Shown: one piece after another, positions 32,690-43,071 of the stretch
Layout of the letters: every line of letters begins with the position of its first letter
How positions within the stretch are numbered: position 1 is the stretch's first letter
Notes under the pieces: model-generated
Database searches by the model: none
Told to the model about the DNA's origin: nothing
The model's input: only the letters and a program-made list of their open reading frames with translations
Made by a program: the position numbers and the translations under genes
Assembly (NCBI GenBank): GCA_002633025.1
Contig: NMRB01000084.1
Span: 486,589 to 550,588 of the forward strand
DNA length: 64,000 nt
Direction: 5' to 3'
Origin: Notospermus geniculatus
Lineage: Eukaryota > Nemertea > Pilidiophora > Heteronemertea > Lineidae

Positions 32690-34410
32690 ACACCAGTGTT
32701 GATCCGCATCTAGTTTAAGCTGTGGTTACACTAAATAAATCCCCGTGCTTTCCCCGGGGATTTTGCGGTTACATTCTATAAATCGCCGGGTCTAAAATGC
32801 CCGTGCTTATTAGCCTCAGCGAGCTCGAAGGGGCAACGCCAGGGCTATTTAGACATGGGGATTTTATGTAGTGTAACCGCGAAATCCCCGTGTTTATTTG
32901 TAGTTCCAAGCACCCGGCAACAGGCGATGCAAATCGATGAGTCATGCGCATGCGTATAGGATATTTCACGCCTCCAGTAGCCACTCGATGACAGAGAGTT
33001 GCCTACATGCAGTGCCCCTATCGCCGGGATAAGGAACTTATTACCAATCACACTTTTAGTAGTGTAACCGCTCGCCGTGTAGCAATTGGTTTCTATACCA
33101 TGCACCTAAATCCGTCATTCAACATTGGAAGCCGACAAGTTTTTCAGCAGTATACCGGTACTTTTTACTCTTCAACCTCATTTCAATGAAAGAAGTGTCC
33201 CTTTAAACATTGAATACCAGTATGCCAAATTTCTATGCATTGTGAACTTTCTATTTTTGGTCATTTGTAATGTTTGTGATCTCACTATTCAGTGAAGGGA
33301 TTGAAACTTATTGCCCAGATGATTAATCGTAATCTAGACAATTGTAGTGGGGAATCCCCAGTTTTGTTTTCCAACAACATGAACACATTGACATGGCATC
33401 GCTTGAGTCACCTGATGTGCACGCCGATTGTTGCTCATTTCCAACATTCATGATTGCATTTCCTTGACTACCATGTTTTGGTAAACTTCTCCCAACTCCT
33501 GCATATGAGATATTCTGTTCTGTCCAAATAAAAAGCATTCCAAGTGAGAATTTCAAAAAATGGCTTACAAACCACCAGCCCTGCATACCACAGTAGGCCT
33601 ACAGCAATATTCTGGCCTAAGTTCAGCTGCTGTCCAAGTAGAGCTGTTTACTATTTGATGTTCAAAGGCTTTAACTAGCTCACTAATAAAAAAAATCTTC
33701 ATTCCGCATGCTCTACTGGTACTTGCTGAATAAAGCTTTCTTTTTTTGGAAAATAAATCTGCAAAAACTCCAAGGCCCATATACGTCGACGTAGGGAATG
33801 AATTGTGTTTTCTTCACATATTGATATAAACTTGTTCGCTGCCATGGACAAAATATATATCATTTCCACCCGCCATTGCCATGCCCCCAGGCCTATTTCA
33901 AGTTTATTTCATATTGCCAACTACGAGTCATACATGTAGCTGTACACCCTCTAGCATGTTCCCAGTACATCTGGTCAATCCCGCCACTGCCAGTATGATC
34001 ACTGGAAGGCTCTTCGTCATTGCCAAGCTTATCAACATTAACAGAAAATGCTTTAGCCCTAGTACGAGTATACTCGTAGCTGGCAATGGGGAGGAGATCA
34101 GCAACTATGAGTAACTGTAGCACGCAGTCAATAAAAACTTCATTTACACCCAAATTCACTTCCTTATGTTCTTTCTTAAGAAATCAATTACCCCGGTACC
34201 CGGTATACCTGAATCCCCTGACTGCCAAGATATTTTCAAAGTGTTTGGAGAATGCAGGTGGATGTCTCATAGCCTTGTGAAGGCTCAGCTCGGGGCACCT
34301 TCTTTTGACGGTTCCCGAGGGCCCTGAGCCTTATTTTCCCAATTTTTTGTGCAGTTAGTCAGATTTTTTGCGTCAAAAATCCGAGATTTCGAGTCACTTT
34401 ACATAAGCCT
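32690..34410. other. Duplicated intergenic DNA after plus copy 2
   Basis: Pieces match the copy 1 downstream region: 33,090-33,180 with 23,630-23,715, and 33,180-33,620 with 25,050-25,490 and 26,160-26,215. Between 32,715 and 33,085 there is a GTGGTTACACTA / TAGTGTAACCGC inverted-repeat segment. No gene was seen. Confidence 0.5.
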
Positions 34411-34413
34411 TAA

Positions 34414-34790
34414 AGGGACTAGGAAAATTTTTTCAAGCTTCGGTTATTACAAAATGCTAGTCTTTTATGATAAATTCCCACCGTCAATTTACTTTTTCAA
34501 TAAAGTGTTAATTACTGGCACGCAGACAAATCAGTCATCACCACACCATGGAGAATTCACCACGTCACTGGGAACCTCTCGCTGTATGTTTTGTATGGAG
34601 CGAGCTTGTACTCTATTATGTTGATTAGGTTCCCAGTGACGTGGTGAATGCTCCATGGTGTGGTGATAACTGATTTGTCCGGGTGCCAGTAATTAACAGT
34701 TAATGGAAAAAGTGAATTGACGGTGGAAATTTATCATGAAAGACTAGCATTTTGTAATAACCGAAGCTTGAAAAAATTTTCCTAGTCCCT
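34414..34790. mobile_element. piggyBac-like foldback element with TTAA duplication
   Basis: Arms of roughly 170 bp are inverted copies of each other, beginning AGGGACTAGGAAAATTTTTT and ending AAAATTTTCCTAGTCCCT. TTAA flanks both ends. Unpaired centre is about 30-40 bp (TGTATGTTTTGTATGGAGCG). No transposase. Confidence 0.8.
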
Positions 34791-35228
34791 TTAACAGATC
34801 AGCACAGGCCAAGCAGCGGTCTCAGAACATAATCTATCGTGTCGCAATCCATAACAATAGCTTATTGATCATGGACACAGGTGGAATTCCCCACTTTTCC
34901 TTTATGAAGTACATGTATCCGTTTTACCTGACAGTAAACAGATGCCTTTTGAGAGATTTTGTTAATATCCAAATGAAACCTTAATGTATTCCAGAAAATG
35001 TGAATCAGAGCATTTTAGACCTTAATTAGTTTATTACGGGTAACTGAAATAATTGGCATAAACTTTCTACAGGCACCTGAAGACTGCTTGTCTTTACATA
35101 ATGGTATCAATCCAAAACAGTGCAGTCGGTAGCCAATAGTCAGAACTTCACACCAAAGATAAAATTTTAGGCCCTAATTCAAGGCCCTAATTAAAAGTTA
35201 ATTTAATAACATTACATTCTTATATCAG

Positions 35229-36882
35229 AATGTGCAGAACCAAGTAAAGTAAACTGGGGTAGCCCTGGGGGAATAGTAGCACCTAGCCTGGTTTTTGATT
35301 GGTATTCCAGTAACGGATGAATCAATTCAAAGTTGCATGTGTAAACGGGCATGCAACTTGTTGCAACTGCCTACTACAACTTGTTGCAAATTTAGGATCC
35401 AGATCCTATTTTCTGGTGAAGTTGCAACAAGTTGCACGTCGCTGGCCAATGAGAATACAGCAAAAAATCATGTGACGTCTACAAAAGCCAAAATGGCTGC
35501 CGAACAAAGGATTCCCACCCAAATTCCTGCAACTTGTTGCGAACTTCTGCAACTTATCGCGCTGGATGTTGCAATGTGTAAACGTCACAGGTAGACTGCA
35601 ACAAGTCGCAGGTTGCAGCAACTTGCAACTTGGTGCAACCACAGGAACATGACTCGTCCAAAAAAAAACCCCTACTATATATTTTATAGTAGGGGTTTTT
35701 TTTGGACGAGTCATGTTCCTGTGGGTGCAACCTAGTGTAAACCGCCCTTAATGGCCATTTTAAGTACTCAAGTCAACAACTGTACAAAAGTAAGAGTGGT
35801 TCAAACTTTTTACGTGTTAGGTTTTATAACAGTCTTTTCTGAAGCCAGTGTTTGTGAGTTGGTTGAGTGAACAGGCATCAAGTGTAGAATCACCTGCAGG
35901 AAGTATTTGTTTCAAGTATTCACAGAAAAAAATTAATAACATTTTTCTTTGGTGGGTGCACTTATCTGGGGTGATAGTAGCCCCTTGGGTGGGGGTAATA
36001 GTAGCCCCTACACTCACTATATTTTTATTGAGAGGAAGAGAATGTGAAATATCTTCATTTCAGCCTTTCCCAATCCTAATTTCGTATTTTTGATGCATGT
36101 TTAACCCTTTCACTGCTTACTTCAAGTTAAAACACAATAATTTACAGTATCAGATACAAACTGGAATGTATAAAACAAAATATATCTGGGAAAAGAAGTG
36201 ACTGGTGCTTGTTTATTTCAGCTATTGATTAAATTCTGTGAGGACTTTTGAAATTGGGGGAGTTAATTTCCTAAAATGGCAAGTTACTCACATATGTAAA
36301 GGACCGTGGCGATGCCGAACGTGGTTGAAATAGCTCTTTTTTTTTAAAAGTGTTTTTTTAGTGCAAAATAACTTCGGAACAGTATTTGACAGCTACTCAA
36401 ATAGTATAATTCGAAGAAGGTGCCAAGCCCTGTGTTTACTGCAGGTCAGACTACTCAAATGATTGTGTCATATCTTCAAATAGGTTTGTTCCTTAAATAA
36501 AGGTAATTTTGTTAAAAATAAATGTCAGATTGTTTTTTTTGTGATACTGACCTACATGTAAAACAATATATTATGACTAACAAGGTCATGTTGCGATAGA
36601 ACAGAGATTTGATTGAAAGAAAGTGAACATGTGAACATTTTTGTCCTGGGGCTACTATTACCCATAGCTACGGGGTAATTAGCTCCTGACTATACTACTT
36701 TTGAAATGGCTCTCAGATGCATATTATGGCTTGCAGTGCCATGAATTTCAAGTGATGCCGTCAGAAGAAGTGGAACTGCCACTACAAGATTCGGGCAGAT
36801 TTTTTGGTGTCCCTCAAGAAATAACCTGTGCAGTTTACAAAATAGGTGGAAAATGGGGCTACTATAACCCCAGTTTACCTTA
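35229..36882. mobile_element. Candidate 1.65-kb TIR element with nested insertions
   Basis: Left end GTAAACTGGGGTAGCCC and right end ACTATAACCCCAGTTTACC are partial inverted repeats; internal GATAGTAGCCCC and GGGGCTACTATTACCC words repeat the theme. It contains the GCAAC MITE and the hairpin at 35641. A left end also exists at 27,247 after copy 1, cut by the N at 28010. I find no transposase frame. Confidence 0.45.
35641..35723. mobile_element. 83-bp near-perfect hairpin element, hAT-like
   Basis: Arms ACAGGAACATGACTCGTCCA and TGGACGAGTCATGTTCCTGT plus CCCCTACTATA / TATAGTAGGGG pair almost fully. It is inserted into GGTGCAACC, which is repeated on the right side (8-9 bp duplication). The empty site is seen at about 27,770-27,783. 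Confidence 0.75.
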
Positions 36883-36989
36883 ATAAATTTGGTTTAATAT
36901 ATCACTTTACGTAATGGAAAAGATATAGATTTTTCAATTTTGTGCATGCATTATTTTGTGCTCAGGTATCCCTTCACCAGAAGCAGTTT

Positions 36990-38335
36990 CTGAATTGAAT
37001 ACAGTGTGGCTTTAATAAAATCTCGCAAACTGCGCAGTTTATTTTTGCAGGATATCGGCAATGAATAGGGAAGTACTTTAGATAAAGATTTCTTGAACAA
37101 TAGATGTTCTGGAATGAATGAAATGGCCTGGATATGTTTTAAATTGAAGTATTTTTTCCCAACCACTATTTATATGTCGGTAGAATGCGAATAATCAAAA
37201 TGTAAAGACTCTTAGAGGTTTTGCCTTCTTCATGAAAAAATATCATTCTTGTCACATATTCACATATTATTTCTTATAGTACACCCCTGCCAAATTTGCC
37301 ATGATGCAGTGTTGTCCCAATGTCTCACAATGAGTATTCCCGAGGTGCACAATGTTTGAGACGCATCAGCTATTTTTAGTTCCAATCCCTAGACATAGAT
37401 GGCACTGCAGTGCTTGCATACAGACTGTGGTCGCATGGTTACAGACTGTGACTCACAGGCTCTGGTAGTGAAAGGGTTAATTCAACATTAAAGCTGATGC
37501 GAACGAACAAAAAGCCCCCATGCGACGAGCAAGAGAATTGCAATTGCCCTGCAAACACCCCAAACGAAGGCTCAGAACATGATAGACCCCACGACGCCAG
37601 GAGGATGCCACCTTATTTGCCTTCAGGCAACAGAGATGTCAACATCTCCAGATACCTCTAACACTACTCAAAAAAAAAATTGTAGTCATTTAGATGGGTT
37701 TCGAACCATCGACCTTCTGATTTGTAATCCACCACTCTATCCACTGGGGCAACGAGCCAGTTGACAGAGACATGATTTGTGTTTGTCATAAACGTAGGCC
37801 TTCGACTTGCGTAATAATACTACGAATAAGAGAAAACGTGAGAAGTCTTCCAACAACTTCGGTGGCCGCATGGGGAAGATTGGACCATGCACAATCCGCT
37901 CACTAAAAATACCGGTAGGCCTACTTGATATGCCGTCACAGAGAGACATGCTGAAAATGAAATTCTCCCTGATCATGAGCTGCTCATGCAGAGCCAATGG
38001 GAATGTGGAAATTTACTTGAGGTTTGAGAAACTTTTTTTCTGACGGGAATGACAGTTTCCCCATTATGGCCACTCAACACAACTAAATTTGAAACCGTGC
38101 ACAGTTTTCAAGAAAATTTAAAGGAACAATAGGCCTAGCCTACAATTTAAGTCATCATTTCAGCCTATTAAATGATGGCAGCCTGAACAAGCTTGTTGTC
38201 AAAGCAAAAATGGGGAAAAGTTCACTTGACTGGGTCTGTTCATCATTTCTAGCCGTTTTTCATTCAGACTAATAGATATTTTTATCAATTTTTCTATTCA
38301 TGACTCACATAATGGAATGAAATCTGAGTGGAATC
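36990..38335. repeat. Orphan 5'-flank copy of a minus-gene unit
   Basis: Matches the DNA upstream of gene II at about 49,380-50,650, for example TTGAATACAGTGTGGCTTTA, ACCATGCACAATCCGCTCA and GTGCACAGTTTTCAAGAAAA. No TPR gene remains on its proximal side, where the 1.65-kb element lies. It is the trace of a fifth, lost unit. Confidence 0.6.
37690..37765 (-). repeat. tRNA-like sequence, probably pseudo-tRNA or SINE head
   Basis: On the minus strand it has CCAGTGGATAGAGTGG (D-arm/A-box-like), GATTACAAATCAGAAGG and a perfect B box GGTTCGAAACC. The anticodon stem and acceptor stem do not pair well, so a working tRNA is unlikely. Confidence 0.45.
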
Positions 38336-38906
38336 CAAGTTTTTATTAAGCACTAACACAAAAGCAGTACATCAAGCCTCCATTCAAACACCAAGAAAAA
38401 TAAACAATCCAATGTACATGTACGTGCAGAAAGAAAATGAAACCGACATCATAAATTTGACATTTCAGTCCCACTACAGTGGGACGACAACGACATTGCC
38501 ACGACGTACCATGACGTACATTGTAATGCACATTCACTTGAAAATGGCGTCATGATACTTGCGACATAAATCTTCGGCATGCTGGTATTCCGGGAATCGA
38601 CACTGCTGAAGAAAGGAGGTGGACCATAGGGCCTGATTGATTACGGTACAGACTAACGCACGAAATATTAAATCTAAATTTTGTCTTACACGCAGCATGC
38701 ATCTCGAATACACTCATCTCTGAAGAAGGATGCAGACCTTAAAGATAATGTATCATGACTTCATTGTTTACATTCAATGTTTATAAACATGGATGTTTAC
38801 ATGACATTATGTTATTTTGGACTTTAGGGACATGCCAACCCACCAAATTGAACACTTATCAGGATCAAAGGAACAGTTCTAGAGGGGCATGCCACCAACA
38901 TATTAC

Positions 38907-39379
38907 CAAAAATAGATAAAGACCAAAAATGTACCACTCTCAACGTTGAAAAGCGTAAAATTGGCAGCTGTCTCCCTAAAAACTTGGAAGATCTGAAAGT
39001 TACTGCACCAAGTCAAAGAATTAGACACTGGCTACAAGCAGTATAAAATTCAATCAAATCCATCTACTAGTTTCAGAGATATAATCTTTAAATAGATGAC
39101 TATACCTCAGACTGGCATGGACCAGCACGTTGAGTTCATTTTTTTAAATATAGGTGGCGCAGGACCATTTAATTGCTAATTACTCATTAGGGAATGCATG
39201 GATTTGCAAACAAAGTTGTGATTAGTATTCCTTGTGCCCCTGCCTATATTTTGGTGCCAAAAGACTTTAGATTTTTGCAACTTTTTTGAGCATGGGCCAT
39301 CTATTATTTAAAAAAATAACTAAAACCCTTGGGCTGGGCTGTTTCAGAGTGGTATATTTTTGGTCTTTATCTATTTTTG
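38907..39379. mobile_element. TIR element with 33-bp ends
   Basis: Ends CAAAAATAGATAAAGACCAA and TTGGTCTTTATCTATTTTTG, extending to GTACCACTCT / AGAGTGGTAT. ATATTAC is duplicated on both sides. Unit II at about 46,455 keeps the empty site. No long frame inside. Confidence 0.75.
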
Positions 39380-39479
39380 ATATTACTCATGGACAAAGAA
39401 AGACTGGGCACAAATGATTTTCGTAGCCCACGCAAATACCCACGTTACATTTTATCTTTAAGGCCTGATACATGTATCT

Positions 39480-40030
39480 TACACATTTTTATGCATCCCC
39501 AATATACTCTACTGCTCTCCTCTGAAGAAGGACACAGACCATAATAAGGCCTGATTTACCGGTATGTTATTTATGCATCCCGAACACACTCAACTCTGAA
39601 GAAGGACACAGACCATAAGGCCTGCATGATTTACTATGTACATGTACATGTAATAAAATCTCAATTATGTTATACAATTATGCATCCCGAATACACTCAA
39701 CTCTGAAGAAAGACACAGACCATAAGGCCTGATTTATAGACCAGCATATGGTAATAAAATCTCAATTATGTTGCATTCCTAAGGGCCGATTTTATAAACG
39801 ATAGCTATGATAAACCTTGGTTTAACCATCGGCTGTTCTGAAAACCGCTAATTAATCAAAGTAAACATTTTTACTTTTAGAATGTTTGGCTATCAACGAT
39901 TCATAAAATCGAAAAATTTATTTCGGTTAGCAAACAGTTTGTCAACTATGGGGTGATGAAACCCGATGGTTATCTTAGCCATCGTTTATAAAATCGGCCC
40001 AATATGCATTCTTCTCTGAAGAAGGACACA
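39480..40030. repeat. About 100-bp tandem repeats, GAAGAAGGACACAGACC type
   Basis: Imperfect copies carry TGCATCCCGAATACACTCAA, CTCTGAAGAAGGACACAGAC and TAATAAAATCTCAATTATG. The same array lies 3' of genes II (46,550-46,870), III (52,810-53,160) and IV (60,180-60,260). A few outliers are near 38,700. Confidence 0.75.
39783..40000. mobile_element. 218-bp MITE with GGGCCGATTTTATAAACGAT ends
   Basis: Left GGGCCGATTTTATAAACGAT and right ATCGTTTATAAAATCGGCCC are perfect inverted repeats. Unit II lacks the element (about 46,850). Confidence 0.75.
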
Positions 40031-40515
40031 CCTTTAAAAAGGCGTTTTCTTCACTTGATGCCGACTGTTCTGTCGCAGCGCAGTCAATCACAGTGCAACC
40101 TGACATCAGCATTACGGTACAGCAGGTAAAATTCCTTGAATAAAAATCCACAAAGGCAAAAATCCAAAACATAGAATATCTCCACGTTCATGTAAAGAAA
40201 ATAAAACTGGGGATTCCCCAGAACTGTCCAGATTGTAGTTCTAAAGAGATTCCTTTCATTGAAATGAGATCGAATCCATAATATACAACCAAGAAGGAAG
40301 CTCATAATGAAAGAAATAGCATTCACATTTCAGTGTTTAAAGGGTCACTCCCACTCTCGTATTTCACTGAAATGAGGTCACAAACATCACAAATGATCAA
40401 AGGAAGCTCATGATGCAAAGCAACAGCATTCAATTCAAGTCGCTTTTTGGCTGAATCTGGTTGATTCAAAATGATGCCCTCTTCTTTCTACCTCAGTCAA
40501 GTAAATTCCAAAATT

Positions 40516-42900
40516 CTAGTTATTTTTATTGCCGATATTGAGTGAAGAAACTGCATGCCCAAGAGTGTCAAACAATGGAGAGCTTCGTATCTGGGCCGTT
40601 TCACGAAGCAGCATCTTGATTATCTGTTCACAAGCAGTTGGAGAATCAACACCACACCCAAAAAGATCACCGTATTTTAGCATTGGATGGTAGGCTTCCA
40701 GCTGATCTTGATCTTCAACAGGTCGGGTAAGATCATCGATGATTACCAATGGGCTTTTGAACTGCCTCTGAATCAGGTGAGAGGAACAATTCCGCAAGAA
40801 ATTCATAAAGACTTTGTCTTGAAGTAACACATCTGTTAAATGGACTACGCATGACCATGACTTCCTTATGTAACTAAGGAGGAAGTCATAATAATGTCCT
40901 TCACTCTTATTGTGCGACTCGTAAGGCCAAACACAATCTCCACTAAAACCCAGATCACACCTCAGGAATCCTACCAATGACTCAGTGTTCTGGTTATCAT
41001 CCGGATGCTCTGAGGACAGGACAACAACCTTGTGGAAGGCTGCGGGGACAGAGGGTGTCACGTCTGCCATCAGCTCCTGGTATATGTCTGCTGCTGCAAC
41101 TTTTTCCTGAAGTTCAGCAAGCTGACGGCCAGCCTTGAGACAAACATCGATGAACCAAGATTTCTTTTCTTGTGACAAGGATTGAGCTGAAAACAGTGAT
41201 TTTAGACACTGCCTGGCATCCATATACTGCGAAACTTGGCAAAAATTTTCAGCCAGCTTCTCAAGAACAAGTCGATCATCACCCACGACCTCATGGACCT
41301 GTCTGTAGCAAGCTATGGCCTTCTGATGTTCACCAATCATCTCGTATAATTGTGCCTTTTCTCTGTACGTTTCCACCCCTGGATTATCCTCACAATCCTT
41401 CTGAATGATTTCCATCAATTTATTAAAGCCATACTGATAGTTATCAAAACCTCCACTGAAAGCCTTCTGGACCGACATTTTTAAGAAATAACGGGTCTTC
41501 TTCAAGTCACCAAATGCCTCATGGAAAGATCCCAGCTGATAATACACATATGCCTGGTCCCAAACTATTTTTTCACTGTTATTTCTCATTGCTATAATTG
41601 CCTGATTCATTATAGCCAGAATCTCAGATTTGCTGTCTTCAGTCAACGGGTCTGGAGCAAAGCAGAACTTGTACCTGGCAAGGTCTGTCATGAACAAAAC
41701 AGCAGTTCGTTGGGAGAGTTCTACTGCTATTTTGAAGTATTCAATTGCTTCCTTGAGTTTTGGATTGCGAGGGTCTCTGGTGTTCCTCCAGTCACCACGT
41801 TTTGGTGAGTCACTTACCGGGGATAACTGCAATAACCATTTGTCAACGCAGACAAGACCAAGCTGATGAAAAAAACGAGGCTTCCTCAGAACAGTTTTAG
41901 CCTTCAGCAGGTATTCCTCGGCCAATTTGATATCTTTTTCCGGCCATTTCCTATAGGCTAGCCCAATCATGAATAATGCATGGCCATCAACACACGAGAC
42001 AGCTCTGCTGTTCACAGCCCCCACAGCTTTATTCAAACAGTCACGAATGGTGTACCCAGTTATTTCTTTCAGATTAATATTCCTGATCTCCGTTGGTTTC
42101 ACATATCTGTAATCTATGTAAGCGTTCCTCAAAACAATCCAAGCCATTGGCACATACCAGTAGTTCACAAGAGGTGATGAAATGACTTCTTCAATCAGAC
42201 CACAGATTCGCCGAAGAATTCTTTCGGGATCACCATCAACATCACGGTTAAACTCCTTATTGTATCCAGTGGAAATATTCTCATGTAGGAACCGCTGATA
42301 TGCAAGAGCAGCACCATAGCTCCAAACTGGTACCAAACTTTTTATCAACGCCAGGGTTTTTTCATTCTCAATACCAGGATATTGTTGATAATTCAGGACC
42401 TTGTCGTACATTTCTGTTCCTTTAAGATAAAACTTTGGTCCCATTCTTGAATATGCATAAGCCAGTTCAGCATCAGCATGCACCCGTGACCTTGCACGCA
42501 ATGATTTCAGGCGTGTGAGGCAATTTTCTGCTCCATCAGTATCATTAGATTCTACATAAATCCACGCAGAGTTCGCAAGAGCAAGCATGTCTTCTGGATA
42601 GTCTTTTGTAGTCTGCTGTATTTTCTTGATCACAGAATAGGTATCCTTTGCATTACTGACCTTGTATTCCAAGAAAAGTAGAAGATTTCGGTCCCTGGAG
42701 GCCTCATGAGACCATGGTTTGTCGTCAAAGTCACTAGACTTGTCTTCATTAATCATGGCAATCATGTAAGACATTCTAGACATACTTAATGACTCAATTC
42801 CATCCATTGTGAAGTGGCTTGGAAATGCTTTCAAATCCTGCATGATCTGAGTCCCCACCATCTCGCAGTCCAAACTCATTTTTGCCACTCCAGCAGCCAT
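40516..42900 (-). CDS. IFIT-like TPR-TIR-like protein, minus gene I
   Basis: Intronless 794-residue protein starting MAAGVAKMSLDCEMVG in context ATTAACATGG; the frame runs 23 codons further upstream but the ATG is conserved. Residues about 70-600 form a TPR superhelix (LALANSAWIYVESNDT, AELAYAYSRMG, DQAYVYYQLGSFHEAF, QKAIACYRQVHE, LEKLAENFCQ). The TIR/SEFIR-like domain covers about 620-768, with FHKVVVLSSEHPDD, CVWPYESHNKSEG, CVVHLTDVLLQDK and PLVIIDDLTRP. The family's TAG stop, seen in genes II and IV, is CAG here. About 26 extra residues (QIRSSPLF to NIGNKNN) are therefore read from former 3' UTR. A perfect heat-shock-type site lies about 160 bp upstream. Confidence 0.88.
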   Translation of the reverse strand: MAAGVAKMSLDCEMVGTQIMQDLKAFPSHFTMDGIESLSMSRMSYMIAMINEDKSSDFDDKPWSHEASRDRNLLLFLEYKVSNAKDTYSVIKKIQQTTKDYPEDMLALANSAWIYVESNDTDGAENCLTRLKSLRARSRVHADAELAYAYSRMGPKFYLKGTEMYDKVLNYQQYPGIENEKTLALIKSLVPVWSYGAALAYQRFLHENISTGYNKEFNRDVDGDPERILRRICGLIEEVISSPLVNYWYVPMAWIVLRNAYIDYRYVKPTEIRNINLKEITGYTIRDCLNKAVGAVNSRAVSCVDGHALFMIGLAYRKWPEKDIKLAEEYLLKAKTVLRKPRFFHQLGLVCVDKWLLQLSPVSDSPKRGDWRNTRDPRNPKLKEAIEYFKIAVELSQRTAVLFMTDLARYKFCFAPDPLTEDSKSEILAIMNQAIIAMRNNSEKIVWDQAYVYYQLGSFHEAFGDLKKTRYFLKMSVQKAFSGGFDNYQYGFNKLMEIIQKDCEDNPGVETYREKAQLYEMIGEHQKAIACYRQVHEVVGDDRLVLEKLAENFCQVSQYMDARQCLKSLFSAQSLSQEKKSWFIDVCLKAGRQLAELQEKVAAADIYQELMADVTPSVPAAFHKVVVLSSEHPDDNQNTESLVGFLRCDLGFSGDCVWPYESHNKSEGHYYDFLLSYIRKSWSCVVHLTDVLLQDKVFMNFLRNCSSHLIQRQFKSPLVIIDDLTRPVEDQDQLEAYHPMLKYGDLFGCGVDSPTACEQIIKMLLRETAQIRSSPLFDTLGHAVSSLNIGNKNN

Positions 42901-43058
42901 GTTAATACCGGGTAGTAATAATCCTAACTTGTCAAATGCTTTTTTGAAAGTCCAAGAAATCAAGATCAAGGCTATCCAATGTCCAAAACAGTCATTTACG
43001 ATGTCTTAATCAGCCAGCCAGCACTGTACAGTATCGATGTAAAGCAAGCAATTTAATG

Positions 43059-43071
43059 TTCGAGAACATTC
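43059..43071. promoter_or_regulatory. Heat-shock-type element upstream of minus gene I
   Basis: The sequence TTCGAGAACATTC is an exact TTCnnGAAnnTTC three-box heat-shock element, about 160 bp upstream of the conserved ATG. It lies in the duplicated 5' flank shared by three minus-strand genes. HSF binding is established for this consensus; its use here is inference. Confidence 0.5.

Noticed and set aside
37690-37765. Functional tRNA gene
   Set aside because: A perfect B box is present, but the anticodon and acceptor stems do not form, so it is better called a tRNA-derived repeat.
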